64,000 nt of DNA from contig NZ_JBBECH010000072.1 in NCBI RefSeq assembly GCF_040881935.1, positions 15,464-79,463 on the forward strand. The letters run 5' to 3'. Shown here in pieces: positions 52,150-61,864 of this stretch. Position 1 is the stretch's first letter. Each line of letters begins with the position of its first letter. The position numbers and the translations under genes were made by a program. Under the pieces are notes generated by a model. That model ran no database searches, was not told the DNA's origin, and was given only the letters and a program-made list of their open reading frames with translations. This DNA comes from Saccharospirillum sp040881935 (GTDB lineage: Bacteria > Pseudomonadota > Gammaproteobacteria > Pseudomonadales > Natronospirillaceae).

Positions 52150-52728
52150 TCAGGCCTGGCCACCGCTGTCGCTGAGAAAGGTCTTATCGACGCCGAGCCG
52201 GCGCAAGGCAGCATCGTAACGGGTTTCCAGTCCCTCTTCGAAAATCAGCGCCAGATCGCCCGGCACGGTCAGCCAGGCGTTGCCCTTAAGTTCGACTTCC
52301 AACTGACCGGGCGACCAACCGGAACAACCCAGACAGACCAGGTAGTCCTCTGGCCCGGCCCCGCGCGCAATGGCTTCCAGGATGTCCGGGCTGGTGGTGA
52401 TACTCAGATGCCCGTTGTTAACGGTGCTGCTCCAGGGGCCTTCATTGGAACGGTGAATGATAAAGCCGTGCTCAGGCATCACCGGCCCGCCGGAATAGAC
52501 CGGCCGGTCGAGCAGATCATCAATATCGCACTCGATGTCGAGCGATTCAAAGACTTCACCCAGCGTCATCGACGTCAGGCGGTTAATCACCAGGCCCATA
52601 CAGCCTTCATCGTCATGCTGAAACAGGTAGGAAACGGTGCCGGTAAACCAGGGGTCGCTCATATCGGGCATGGCCACGATGAACTGATGGCTCAAACCGG
52701 TGTCATTGTGAAAGAGGGTGTCCATCAT
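52150..52728 (-). CDS. YqgE/AlgH family protein
   Basis: 192 residues. FIVAMPDMSDPWFTGTVSYL, GCMGLVINRL, VYSGGPVMPEHGF and CLGCSGWSPGQLEVELKGNA are all family signatures. AlgH was linked to alginate regulation in Pseudomonas, but the biochemical function is unclear. Starts ATG-ATG; GGAG precedes at a distance suiting the second. Confidence 0.93.
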   Translation of the reverse strand: MMDTLFHNDTGLSHQFIVAMPDMSDPWFTGTVSYLFQHDDEGCMGLVINRLTSMTLGEVFESLDIECDIDDLLDRPVYSGGPVMPEHGFIIHRSNEGPWSSTVNNGHLSITTSPDILEAIARGAGPEDYLVCLGCSGWSPGQLEVELKGNAWLTVPGDLALIFEEGLETRYDAALRRLGVDKTFLSDSGGQA

Positions 52729-52916
52729 GGTGCTCCTGTAACGCTGAAACGATCGTCTAACGGTTCAATACCGCCGACCCGTCAGGTCGGGGAAGCCACC
52801 CGGTCAACTCGCGTGCAGTCGCGCGGTTCGGTGGCGGAAGGAAACCTCATCTAACCCGGTAATACCTCGTAGAATAGTAAGATATTGCGATGCTTGCACT
52901 ACTGTACTGTCACGGA

Positions 52917-53684
52917 CTAACGCTGTTGGCAAACCGGGCAATCGGGCTGACGGTTGAATTGGAACCGTTGCCAGCTGAGATCGGTAGCATCCAGCATCAG
53001 CAGCGTTCCCACCAGCGGTTCGCCAAAACCCGCCAGTATTTTAAGGGTTTCAACCGCCTGAACTGAACCAACAATACCCACAACAGGCCCCAGCACCCCG
53101 GCCGTGGCGCAAGTGACATCGTCGTCCTGCCCGTCGGGAAACAGGCAGCTGTAGCACGGGCTGTCATCGCGCCGGAAATCAAACACGCTGAGCTGCCCCG
53201 ACAAGCCAATGGCCGCCCCCGAAATCAGCGGTATGCCCAGGGCCATGCAGGCCCGGTTCGCCGCATAACGGCTGCTGAAGTTGTCGGTACCAATGACAAC
53301 GGCATCACAGCCCCGTGCCCAGGCGAGTATGCTGGCTTCATCGAGATCGTTGTCGATCTCGGTGACGTGCACATCGGGGTTCAATTCAGCCAGCGTGGCC
53401 CGGGCGCTAGAAGTCTTCTTTGCGCCCACAGATTCGGTGCGATGCACAATCTGACGCTGCAGATTGGTTTCATCTACCCGGTCACCGTCTGCAATCAGGA
53501 GTTCACCGACACCGGCCGCGGCCAGGTAGAGCAAAATCGGGCTGCCCAATCCGCCAGCCCCGAGCACCAGCACGCGGCTATTAGTTATGCGTTGCTGCCC
53601 CACAATATCCACCTGCGGCAACAGAATATGCCGGCTGTAACGCAGCAGTTGGTTATCGGTCAGGTCTTTGGGTGGCTGAGTCAT
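52917..53684 (-). CDS. moeB: Molybdopterin-synthase adenylyltransferase-like E1 enzyme (MoeB/ThiF)
   Basis: 255 residues from ATG 53684; a longer frame would add 22 residues without family match. Activates the C-terminus of MoaD/ThiS-like carriers with ATP. LRYSRHILLPQVDIVGQQRI, VLGAGGLGSPILLYLAAAGVG, two zinc CxxC pairs (CYSC and CPVC). MoeB usually follows prmC; here it lies 37 kb away downstream of the Grx4 gene. Confidence 0.9.
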   Translation of the reverse strand: MTQPPKDLTDNQLLRYSRHILLPQVDIVGQQRITNSRVLVLGAGGLGSPILLYLAAAGVGELLIADGDRVDETNLQRQIVHRTESVGAKKTSSARATLAELNPDVHVTEIDNDLDEASILAWARGCDAVVIGTDNFSSRYAANRACMALGIPLISGAAIGLSGQLSVFDFRRDDSPCYSCLFPDGQDDDVTCATAGVLGPVVGIVGSVQAVETLKILAGFGEPLVGTLLMLDATDLSWQRFQFNRQPDCPVCQQR

Positions 53685-53788
53685 GGCAGGTGTCTTGTTG
53701 GCTGATTGCAACCCGTCACGGGCACTGAAACGGGCCAAATCAGCGGGCAACCAGGCTGGTCACCCGCAGACGGTTCAGTTAAGCCCGA

Positions 53789-54118
53789 TCAGGCTTCTTC
53801 GTCAGGGACGACTTCATCGATCAGGGTTTTAAGTTCACCCTTCTGATGCATATCGGTAATGATGTCGCAGCCACCGACTAGTTCGCCGTTGACCCAGAGT
53901 TGCGGGAAGGTCGGCCAATTTGCGTATTTCGGCAATTCGGCACGAATGTCCGGGTTGGACAAGACGTCAACATATGCAAACTTCTTGCCGCAGCTCATCA
54001 CCGCCTGCACCGTCTGCGCAGAGAAGCCACACATGGGCTGGTTCGGGTTGCCTTTCATATACAGCAATACCGGGTTGGATTCGATTTGCTCTTTGATGTT
54101 CGCCAGGGTGTCGGTCAT
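53789..54118 (-). CDS. grxD: Monothiol glutaredoxin Grx4
   Basis: 109 residues with the CGFS active site at Cys30 (QPMCGFS), TFPQLWVNGELVGGCDI and a polar tail. Grx4 proteins carry [2Fe-2S] clusters with BolA partners. Confidence 0.97.
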   Translation of the reverse strand: MTDTLANIKEQIESNPVLLYMKGNPNQPMCGFSAQTVQAVMSCGKKFAYVDVLSNPDIRAELPKYANWPTFPQLWVNGELVGGCDIITDMHQKGELKTLIDEVVPDEEA

Positions 54119-54571
54119 GGTTTCATCCCACAGGTTGCTTCAGATGTCGCTATTGTACGCCAATCCTGTTGAATCGACAGGGGATGACAGTGGCAATAAC
54201 TGCTTGCCCTGTTAGTTAGGGTTTAATGGCCGTTTTCAATTGCGGAGTTCCTATACTGTTAGCCTGAATTGACTTTAGGTCGGTTTGGCCTTTTCGTCAG
54301 GAGTCCGTGGCGGGTACCGGGTTGGCCTGTACGGGGTCGGCGTGAACCCATCCATGGGGCCTAGACCGCAGCATCCATGCTGCGGACTTCCCCGGACAGG
54401 CCAACCCGGCACCCGTCACTTGCTGCATTACCAATTCTAACTCCTACTAAGTGCAAAACATCACTGCAAAGATCGCAGACCGCATGTAATTGCTCTGCAA
54501 CGGCTGCTTCAGTAAACTTGTCTGTTTTCCCGCCGGTGTGCGGGGCCACTAACCCCAGAATGGAGTCACCC
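54119..54571. other. Intergenic region grxD / argF with repeat copy 5
   Basis: 453 bases between divergent genes. Repeat copy 5 is at 54307-54419. No good promoter pair or ArgR-type box is seen; GGAG lies before the argF ATG. Confidence 0.5.
54307..54419 (+). repeat. Structured intergenic repeat, copy 5
   Basis: Arms 54307-54336 and 54390-54419 match inversely at 27 of 30 (copy-specific part CCGGGTTGGCCTGT). Core of 53 bases with GTCGGCGTGAACCCATCC, CCATGG and the hairpin CCGCAGCATCCATGCTGCGG. Lies between divergent genes. Confidence 0.94.
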
Positions 54572-55480
54572 ATGTCCATCAGGCACTTTTTGACCCTGAA
54601 TGATCTCACCCCGGATGAATTGCGGTTCCTGATTCAGCGCTCGATCGAATTGAAAGGCCTGTTCAAGCGCGGCGAAGTTTTTGAACCGCTGAAAAACCGG
54701 GTGTTGGGCATGATTTTCGAGAAGTCGTCGACGCGGACCCGCGTCTCGTTCGAGGCGGGCATGATGCAACTGGGCGGTGGCGCCATCTTTCTGTCGCCGC
54801 GGGATACCCAGCTTGGGCGGGGTGAACCGATTGAAGACAGCGCCCGGGTGCTGTCGCAAATGGTCGATGCAGTGATGATCCGTACCTTCGAGCATGAGAA
54901 AATTAAAACCTTTGCCGAGTATTCAACGGTTCCGGTCATCAATGCCCTGACCGATGATTACCATCCGTGCCAATTGCTGGCCGATATGCAGGCATTCCAG
55001 GAAGCGCGCGGTTCAATTCAGGGTAAAACTGTCACCTGGATCGGCGATGGCAACAATATGTGCAACTCCTACATCAACGCTGCCATGCTCTACGATTTCA
55101 AACTGAACATCGCCTGCCCTGAGGGTTTTGAACCTATGGCTGAGCTGCTGGCCAAAGCCGGTGACCGGGTAACCATTATGCGCGATCCGGTGGAAGCGGT
55201 GGAAAATTCACACTTGGTCACCACCGATGTCTGGGCCAGCATGGGCCAGGAAGAAGAAGCCGACGACCGCAGCCGGGTATTTGAATCCCTGCAGGTGTCA
55301 CCCGCGCTGATGGACAAGGCCCATAAAGACGCCATCTTTATGCATTGCCTGCCCGCACACCGCGGCGAGGAAGTCAGCATGGATATGCTGGATGACCCTC
55401 GCTCTGTAGTCTGGGAGCAAGCCGGTAACCGTCTGCATGCGCAGAAAGCGTTGCTGGAATTTTTGCTCTGTAGCGAGTGA
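54572..55480 (+). CDS. argF: Ornithine carbamoyltransferase
   Basis: Makes citrulline from ornithine and carbamoyl phosphate in arginine synthesis. 302 residues from ATG 54572, preceded by GGAG. Carbamoyl-phosphate motif SSTRTRVSFE, TDDYHPCQLLADMQ, and HCLPAHRGEEV are present. The length fits the Pseudomonas-type anabolic enzyme. Confidence 0.96.
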   Translation: MSIRHFLTLNDLTPDELRFLIQRSIELKGLFKRGEVFEPLKNRVLGMIFEKSSTRTRVSFEAGMMQLGGGAIFLSPRDTQLGRGEPIEDSARVLSQMVDAVMIRTFEHEKIKTFAEYSTVPVINALTDDYHPCQLLADMQAFQEARGSIQGKTVTWIGDGNNMCNSYINAAMLYDFKLNIACPEGFEPMAELLAKAGDRVTIMRDPVEAVENSHLVTTDVWASMGQEEEADDRSRVFESLQVSPALMDKAHKDAIFMHCLPAHRGEEVSMDMLDDPRSVVWEQAGNRLHAQKALLEFLLCSE

Positions 55481-55497
55481 GATTGCCTAAACAGGCG

Positions 55498-56379
55498 TCA
55501 GGGCGTCACACTGCCCTGACGCACGGGCAACTTGGCCCGCTTGCGTTCTTTCAGCCCAATCAGAATCAGTGGCACCACAATCATGCTCGACCCGATGATG
55601 AACCAGATATCGGGTGCCTCGTCGAAGAATATCCAGCCGCCCAGTAACGCCCACAACAAGCCTGTGTATTCCGCACTGGTGACTTCATTGGCGGCGACCC
55701 AGCGATACGCCATCAGTACCGTAAAGTTGTAGCACAGGATGAAAAACGCGGATCCAAAGGCGGTGAACAGAATCGTCCAGTCAAACGGCTCGTTCTCCCA
55801 CATCATTAATAAAAAGGCGGCCGGTAGCATTAGCAGGTGAGTCAGTTGCAGCGTATGCACCATCGACTGACCACCCGGTAATTTGCGAATCAATACAATA
55901 TTGATCGCCAGAGAACACGCCACCCCAATCGCGCTGAGGCTACTCCAACTGAACGCTACCGGACGCAAGATAACCATGATGCCGACAAACCCGCTGATAA
56001 CAGCGAAGAGACTCAACGGGGTCAGCTTTTCGTGAAAAAACACCACCGCGATAACCATCACCAAAATAGGTGCAGCGTAGAACAGCGCATTGGCAGTGGC
56101 TAGCGGTAAGGTACTCAACGCGACAACCATGCAGGAGATGCCCATCAAGCTGATGTGGGCACGCACCAGATGCATGCGCCAGCCGGCAAAGAGCCGTTGA
56201 CGATCAATCATCGACATCAGCGGCAGCAGAATGGCCATGGCGCAGAGCGTACGAACAAAAACAAACTGAAATATCGGGACCTCGGCCCCCTGCCATTTAA
56301 TCAGCGCATCGGACACCAGCGCCAACGCATTGCCGATCACCAGCAACCAGATTGCACTGTTGATGGTTCTGCCCGGCAT
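55498..56379 (-). CDS. EamA-family drug/metabolite transporter
   Basis: 293 residues, ten hydrophobic segments in two EamA repeats; ATANALFYAAPILVMVIAVVFF and VTSAEYTGLLWALLGGWIFF match the family. Divergent from a GcvA-like LysR regulator, which may control it. Substrate unknown. Confidence 0.88.
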   Translation of the reverse strand: MPGRTINSAIWLLVIGNALALVSDALIKWQGAEVPIFQFVFVRTLCAMAILLPLMSMIDRQRLFAGWRMHLVRAHISLMGISCMVVALSTLPLATANALFYAAPILVMVIAVVFFHEKLTPLSLFAVISGFVGIMVILRPVAFSWSSLSAIGVACSLAINIVLIRKLPGGQSMVHTLQLTHLLMLPAAFLLMMWENEPFDWTILFTAFGSAFFILCYNFTVLMAYRWVAANEVTSAEYTGLLWALLGGWIFFDEAPDIWFIIGSSMIVVPLILIGLKERKRAKLPVRQGSVTP

Positions 56380-56514
56380 ATCGATGCGCTCCCGCTTAGT
56401 TAGTTCGTACGCTAAAAACGGGCTGCCGGTTCAGACCGGGCACCCTCGTTTAATTCATACCGCCAGTCTACGCAGGCATAACTATTGAGAAAAATGATAT
56501 TTTCTTTATGGTAT

Positions 56515-56531
56515 TAGTATTTTAGATACTA
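56515..56531. promoter_or_regulatory. Palindromic operator candidate, EamA gene / LysR gene
   Basis: TAGTAT-N5-ATACTA, a perfect inverted repeat 21 bases before the LysR ATG, resembling in form the AGTATGCA-N5-TGCATACT site before the other LysR gene. Confidence 0.5.
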
Positions 56532-56551
56532 AAAGAAGCTAGAAGGTTCCC

Positions 56552-57508
56552 ATGAAGCTGCCACCCTTAAAAGCCCTGCCCGTGTTCGAAGCCGTTGCGC
56601 GTCTCAACAGTTTCAGCCGGGCCGCCGATGAATTAGCCGTTAGCCAAAGCGCGGTCAGCCATCAGATCCGGTTGCTGGAAAGCTACCTTGGAGAAGACCT
56701 GTTTACTCGCCAGGGGCGCTACCTCGCTCTAACAGAGCCAGGCCGACACTATCTGGACGGGGTTACCAATGCCCTGCTGCAAATCGAACGAGCCAGTGAG
56801 CAACTGCAAGGTAAACCCGACACCCAATTGCGTATGGCCCTATTCAGTTCGTTCGCCGTGCGCTGGCTGATCCCCAACCTGCCCTATTTGCAGCGGCAAC
56901 ACCCTGAACTGGATTTACAACTGGAGATGATGAACGAGTCGCCGCAGTTATCAGACCGGGTTGCCGACTGTTTTATCACCCTGCATAACGATCATCGTGG
57001 CTTCACCACCGACCTGCTCTATACCGAGCGACTGTTTCCAATTTGCAGTCGCGCCTATTGGCAGCAACTGTGCAGCGACCTCTATCAGGAAGGGTTAATA
57101 GAAACACCAGAGCCGGTTTCCATCGACCCTGGGTTGCTGATGCGCTGCCCCCTGCTGTCGACCTTTTCTATTTTTGGTGAGCAGAAGGACGACTGGCGAC
57201 GCTGGCTGGCCGAGAGCGGTTTGAATCTGCACCCGACCACCCGGTTTCAACACTTCAGTCACATGCTGTTGGCACTCGAGGCCGCCCGCCATCACCAGGG
57301 CCTGGCCCTGACCAACGATTACATGTACAACGCCAGTGAAGACCCGGACCTGATCCGGCTACCCTGCCACACCCTGATCACCGGCGACCGATTCTACTTT
57401 GCCTTCAAGACCAGTCGCCGTCAGGAAGCGGGTATTCAGATGGTACGGCAGTGGATTCGCCAGCGCGCAGCCAGTACCGGCCTGCTAAACGCCATTCAGG
57501 AGCCATGA
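56552..57508 (+). CDS. LysR-type regulator, GcvA-like
   Basis: 318 residues. Winged helix at 5-65 (LNSFSRAADELAVSQSAVSH) and the GcvA-type effector domain (SSFAVRWLIPNLPYLQRQHP, about 107-126). It probably controls the divergent EamA transporter and itself. Confidence 0.9.
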   Translation: MKLPPLKALPVFEAVARLNSFSRAADELAVSQSAVSHQIRLLESYLGEDLFTRQGRYLALTEPGRHYLDGVTNALLQIERASEQLQGKPDTQLRMALFSSFAVRWLIPNLPYLQRQHPELDLQLEMMNESPQLSDRVADCFITLHNDHRGFTTDLLYTERLFPICSRAYWQQLCSDLYQEGLIETPEPVSIDPGLLMRCPLLSTFSIFGEQKDDWRRWLAESGLNLHPTTRFQHFSHMLLALEAARHHQGLALTNDYMYNASEDPDLIRLPCHTLITGDRFYFAFKTSRRQEAGIQMVRQWIRQRAASTGLLNAIQEP

Positions 57509-57546
57509 CTCTGGAAGGTTGGGGTTTAGAGGTAAATACAGCAGAC

Positions 57547-57584
57547 AAAAAGAAGCCCGCGAAAAGGGGAAGGAAACGCGGGCT
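57547..57584 (-). terminator. Terminator of the Lpd/MerA-like gene
   Basis: On the minus strand AGCCCGCG (57584-57577), a 15-base loop and CGCGGGCT (57561-57554) are followed by TCTTTTTG. Confidence 0.65.
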
Positions 57585-57642
57585 GCGAGCAGTCAGAGAA
57601 GGGCCAACTAACGGGAACACCCCGAGTACCGCCCCAACTCCC

Positions 57643-59061
57643 TTACTCTGAAGTCTGTTTCTTACTCTGACCTAAGCTACGCAGAAAGCTCACCACAGGA
57701 TGTTTAAAAATGTTATCCAATAGCACCTGCTGACTTAGCTGACGCAAGCTGTCTGCATAAGTAGGGTAAGGATGGATCACTTTCTGCAATTTGCCAAAAT
57801 TTAGATTCAGAGTTTTCATTACCTGTACCTCGGCGATCATTTCACCGGCCCGTTCACCGATGATATGAGCCCCAAGCACCTTGCCCCGGCTGCTGGTGAT
57901 CAGCTTGATCAGCCCGATATCACCGGCCTTGGTCTTGGCCCGGTCCAGCTTGGCGAAATCGTACCGATACACCCGAATACCGTCGCCATACAGCTCCCGG
58001 GCTTCATGCTCGGTCATACCGGCGCGCGCAAACTCCGGATCGGTAAAGGTCGCCCAGGCGACATGACTGTAATCCACCGAGCGGTTGATCGGTAAAATCG
58101 CGTTCATGGCCGCTATCTTGCCTTGAAAATTAGCCATATGACTGAGCAAATAGGGGCCAGCAACGTCGCCGCAGGCATATATGCTTTTGACACTGGTTTG
58201 CAGATGCTGATTAACACGCACACCTTTATCGACATCTACACCGATATCTTCCAGCCCCATGTCCTTAACATTGGGTGCCCGGCCGATGGCGACCAACACG
58301 TTACCGGCTTCCAACGAACCCGCCTCAGAGTCTTTCTCGGTGTTCAGGCGTACCCCGGTGGCCATTTTCTCAACACCAACCGCCTTGGTACCCAGCTCGA
58401 ACCTTACCCCTTCAGCACTCAGACACTGACGGATCAGCGCCGAAAACTCCGGTTCTTCACGTGACAGGATCTCCGGCATCATTTCAACCAGAGTCACTTG
58501 CACCCCCAGCCGGTTCATCGCCTGAGCCAGCTCCATACCGATGGGCCCACCTCCCAGCACGATAACCGAGGCGGGCAAGGTCTCTTGCTGGAAGAGGTTC
58601 TCGTTGGTCAGGTAATCGACCTGATCCAGCCCCGGAATCGGCGGTACAAAAGGTGAACTGCCGGTCGCCAGAACAAACTTTTTACCCTCATAGGTTTTTT
58701 CACCGACCTCGATTCGGGTCGGGCTAATAAAACGGGCAAATCCATTCACGTAATCGGCCCCGGCTTTTTGCAGAACCTCAGGCGTCTCTTCCTCGTAGAC
58801 ATGCTCGCTGACGGCACGCACTCGCTCAAGAATGGCACCGGTATCGACCGATATGTCAGCAAACTTCCGCGCAATGTGGACCTCTTTAGCCTGGTTGATC
58901 AGTGCCTTGCTCGGCACACAGCCAGACCAGGTGCACTCGCCACCGGGCCGGTCTTTTTCAACAATCAATACACGCTTGCCAAAGCCCAGTGCCGTAAACG
59001 CGGCCGTCAGACCGCCCGCGCCGCTGCCAACTACAATCAGATCATAGGGTTTCATAGACAT
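57643..59061 (-). CDS. FAD pyridine nucleotide-disulfide oxidoreductase (Lpd/MerA-like)
   Basis: 472 residues. FAD site VGSGAGGLTAA (11-21), redox cysteines Cys43 and Cys48 in GGECTWSGCVPSKA, NAD site VLGGGPIGMELA, second FAD site YACGDVAGPYL. The C-terminal block reads HPYPTYADS where dihydrolipoamide dehydrogenases have HxHPTxxE: the catalytic His becomes Tyr and Glu becomes Asp, as in mercuric-reductase-like proteins. No mer genes and no 2-oxoacid dehydrogenase genes are nearby, so the substrate is open. An extra tail (about 445-472) is hydrophobic-basic. Confidence 0.85.
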   Translation of the reverse strand: MSMKPYDLIVVGSGAGGLTAAFTALGFGKRVLIVEKDRPGGECTWSGCVPSKALINQAKEVHIARKFADISVDTGAILERVRAVSEHVYEEETPEVLQKAGADYVNGFARFISPTRIEVGEKTYEGKKFVLATGSSPFVPPIPGLDQVDYLTNENLFQQETLPASVIVLGGGPIGMELAQAMNRLGVQVTLVEMMPEILSREEPEFSALIRQCLSAEGVRFELGTKAVGVEKMATGVRLNTEKDSEAGSLEAGNVLVAIGRAPNVKDMGLEDIGVDVDKGVRVNQHLQTSVKSIYACGDVAGPYLLSHMANFQGKIAAMNAILPINRSVDYSHVAWATFTDPEFARAGMTEHEARELYGDGIRVYRYDFAKLDRAKTKAGDIGLIKLITSSRGKVLGAHIIGERAGEMIAEVQVMKTLNLNFGKLQKVIHPYPTYADSLRQLSQQVLLDNIFKHPVVSFLRSLGQSKKQTSE

Positions 59062-59072
59062 CCTTAAGTGAT

Positions 59073-59528
59073 TCAGCCCTGAGCTTCTTTATACAGAGCG
59101 GTCAGTCGTTCATGACGCTGGCGGTTGAGCCCCCGATCCGAATAACCCGCCCGGCTGGCGGAGCGGAAATGCACTTCACGGGCATCGGCATCCAGATAGA
59201 ACTCCGCATCATCATGAAACTTCATCTGTTCGGTGGTGAACACCACATAGAGGTAATCGGCCTCCTGGCTGATCACTTCTGCGCCGCCATACCCTTTAAC
59301 CGTAGCAAGAATGGCCGCCATCGTCTTCTCCTGATCGGCTTTAAAAGGCCATGGCGCAACCCGTTTAGCGACATCTTCGGCCTGGGTCGAGACGGCGTTC
59401 GGTTTGCTCGACAGCGGTTTTAACCGCCCCTGGCTGTGGCCCAGAGTCGGCGCACGGCTGTTCTGCACATAAATCATGACAAAAGCCAGCACGATCAGTA
59501 CGGCCAGAATGATAAAAAAGGTCTTCAT
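59073..59528 (-). CDS. DUF1499 family protein
   Basis: 151 residues from ATG 59528, preceded by AAGGAAC. One N-terminal membrane helix (about 3-21), then the DUF1499 domain: KPNAVSTQAEDVAKRVAPWP, ILATVKGYGGAEVISQEADY, and LDADAREVHFRSASRAGYSD. Function unknown. It starts 11 bases after... its stop lies 11 bases before the flavoprotein start codon, so the two may be co-transcribed. Confidence 0.88.
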   Translation of the reverse strand: MKTFFIILAVLIVLAFVMIYVQNSRAPTLGHSQGRLKPLSSKPNAVSTQAEDVAKRVAPWPFKADQEKTMAAILATVKGYGGAEVISQEADYLYVVFTTEQMKFHDDAEFYLDADAREVHFRSASRAGYSDRGLNRQRHERLTALYKEAQG

Positions 59529-59743
59529 GGTCTGTTCCTTTGCTTGCATTATGTTCGTCGGAGCCTCGTGCCAATGCTTACAGGTAAGAAGCGTTAATTG
59601 CGAACAATTAATTTGCGCACTAAATAATAAGGTCCAAACCTTGACCCGCCAATACCTTGTACGCAAACCAGAGGACTGGTTTTCCACGCATGAACGAACC
59701 CCGGCTTCCCGGCAACTGAAAGCAACCGCTGACTGGGGTTTGC

Positions 59744-60622
59744 TCAGGCCATCGCTCGCCGGGACCGGCGGTGCGCCTGCCACAGGCCTGCCAGGAAAAA
59801 GCCCATGGCAATCCAAATCAATACAAAGGTAAGCAGTCGTTGCGGTGGGTAGGCTTCATCGAGAATGAAGACCGCGGAGAGAAATTGCAGCGTCGGGTTC
59901 AGGTACATGATGAACCCAACCACGATCAGATCCAGGCGCCGGGCTGCGGCCGCAAACAGCAACAGCGGTACCGCCGTGACGGCACCTGCCGCTATCAGTA
60001 AAACCGTATCACTCACGGTTTGCGCGAAGATCATTTGGCCAGCTGACCATAGCCAGACCAGATACAGCAACGCTAGAGGTAAAACCACCATGGTTTCAAC
60101 TTGCAAGCCGTTCAGGCTATCGACGGGCTGCATCTTGCGTACCAGGCCATACAAACCAAAACTGCCCGCGAGTACCAGTGAGACCCAGGGCAACCGACCT
60201 ATGGCAATCAGCTCGAATAAAACCGCAACCGCTGCGATCAGGCCAGCAACGACCTGCCAGCGATTCATCGATTCTTTCAACAGCAACCGCCCCAGAAACA
60301 AACTTACCAGCGGCGTCAGAAAATAACCCAGGCTCGATTCCAGTACGCGACCGGCCGATACCGCCCAGATGAACACCAGCCAATTTATCGTAATCAGCGC
60401 GGCGGATAACGACAACCAGGCCAGGGCACGACGGTTGGCAATAAGAGCAGCCAGTTGTTTACGCCGACCCATACCCAGAATGACCAGCCCGGTAAAAAAA
60501 TAGGCCCAGACAATACGATGCGCCAGCACTTCAAAGGCCGACACGTTCGCCAGCAAACTGAAAAATAAAGGAAAGCAGCCCCAGATACCGTAAGCACTGA
60601 TGGCGAGCAACAACCCCCGCAT
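59744..60622 (-). CDS. RarD-type EamA transporter, second copy
   Basis: 292 residues from ATG 60622, preceded by GGAGGG. Ten hydrophobic segments; CFPLFFSLLANVSAFEVLAH and LGYFLTPLVSLFLGRLLLKE are RarD-type. Paralogue of the gene at 31603-32532. Substrate unknown. Confidence 0.9.
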   Translation of the reverse strand: MRGLLLAISAYGIWGCFPLFFSLLANVSAFEVLAHRIVWAYFFTGLVILGMGRRKQLAALIANRRALAWLSLSAALITINWLVFIWAVSAGRVLESSLGYFLTPLVSLFLGRLLLKESMNRWQVVAGLIAAVAVLFELIAIGRLPWVSLVLAGSFGLYGLVRKMQPVDSLNGLQVETMVVLPLALLYLVWLWSAGQMIFAQTVSDTVLLIAAGAVTAVPLLLFAAAARRLDLIVVGFIMYLNPTLQFLSAVFILDEAYPPQRLLTFVLIWIAMGFFLAGLWQAHRRSRRAMA

Positions 60623-60706
60623 GTTCACCCTCCACAATCATCGAGCGGACAGTGTACGGGGTTTGCTACCGTTGTGCCTTAATGCAGCTTGATAAAACGC
60701 TATGTC

Positions 60707-61864
60707 TCAGGCCAAGTCGCCCAGTAACCCGCGATACAGCTGGTCATCGCCAATCACTTTCAACGAATGATCATCACATTCGACCAGGACGGTATAGCCC
60801 GTGCGATGGCGAATTTCCAGAGCATCGTGGAAGCTTGTGTTGGCGCTAACTATCGTCGGCGTATTGTTCAGCGCATTCATGGGTTCGCCTTCCTGCCAAC
60901 GTTGCACCGGCATCGGCTGATCCTCGCACATCGCTTCTCTGGTTCCGGCATTTAACCAGCAATCCTGTTTTGTATCGATACAATAGCGGCCGTCTTTGCT
61001 GGGAAGCCCCGCTATTGGATCGGCAATATCCCCACACAGCAAAACATGCAATGGGTTGGTGTGTGCCACAAAATCTTCGACATACTGAGTCGCCGGGTGC
61101 AGCACAATGTCCTGCGGGTTTCCCTGCTGCACGATACAGCCGTCTTTCATGATGGCAATGGTATTCCCGAGCTTCAGTGCTTCATCAAGATCGTGGCTGA
61201 CAAATACAATGGTTTTTTGCAGGCGCGCTTGCAGTTGTAATAATTCTTCCTGCAATTGCTGACGAATCAGAGGGTCCAGTGCGGAAAAGGGTTCGTCCAT
61301 CAACAAAATATCGGATTCAGTCGCCAGCGCCCGGGCCAAGCCCACCCGCTGCTGCATGCCGCCAGACAACGCGCTGGGTTTATGATCGCGCCATTCAGTC
61401 AGCCCAACCAGCTCCAGTTGCGCATTAACTCGGTGGGCGATGTCGGCTTTTGAAAGCCCTTGCACATCGAGTGCAAAGCCAATGTTTTCGGCGACCGTCA
61501 ACCAGGGCATCAACGCAAATTTCTGAAACACCATGGAAATGCGCTTCATGCGGATTTCGCGCTGGGTGGTGGCATCGGCATCAAAAAAATTCAATACTTC
61601 ACCCTTGTGTTCGATCAACACCTCACCCCGGGTCACCGGATTAAGCCCGTTAACACAGCGCAGCAAGCTGGATTTGCCCGAACCGGACAGGCCCATCAGC
61701 ACGCAAATTTCACCTTTGTTCACCTTAAGGTTTGCCTGGCTAACCCCTAACACCAACCCAGTCTCACTCTGCAACCGGTCGCGGTCGTAACCCTGATCGA
61801 GTAGCGGCAAAGCCCGTTCCGGGTTTTTGCCAAACACCAGGTCGACGTTTTTAAATTCTATCAT
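60707..61864 (-). CDS. choV: Choline ABC transporter ATPase
   Basis: 385 residues. ABC domain with MGLSGSGKSSLLRCVNGL, LSGGMQQRVGLARAL and DILLMDEPFSALDPL, then a C-terminal regulatory region (about 280-385) with CBS-like strands (DALEIRHRTGYTVLV). Shares one base (TGATG) with choW. Fits ChoV/ProV ATPases of quaternary-ammonium importers. Confidence 0.92.
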   Translation of the reverse strand: MIEFKNVDLVFGKNPERALPLLDQGYDRDRLQSETGLVLGVSQANLKVNKGEICVLMGLSGSGKSSLLRCVNGLNPVTRGEVLIEHKGEVLNFFDADATTQREIRMKRISMVFQKFALMPWLTVAENIGFALDVQGLSKADIAHRVNAQLELVGLTEWRDHKPSALSGGMQQRVGLARALATESDILLMDEPFSALDPLIRQQLQEELLQLQARLQKTIVFVSHDLDEALKLGNTIAIMKDGCIVQQGNPQDIVLHPATQYVEDFVAHTNPLHVLLCGDIADPIAGLPSKDGRYCIDTKQDCWLNAGTREAMCEDQPMPVQRWQEGEPMNALNNTPTIVSANTSFHDALEIRHRTGYTVLVECDDHSLKVIGDDQLYRGLLGDLA

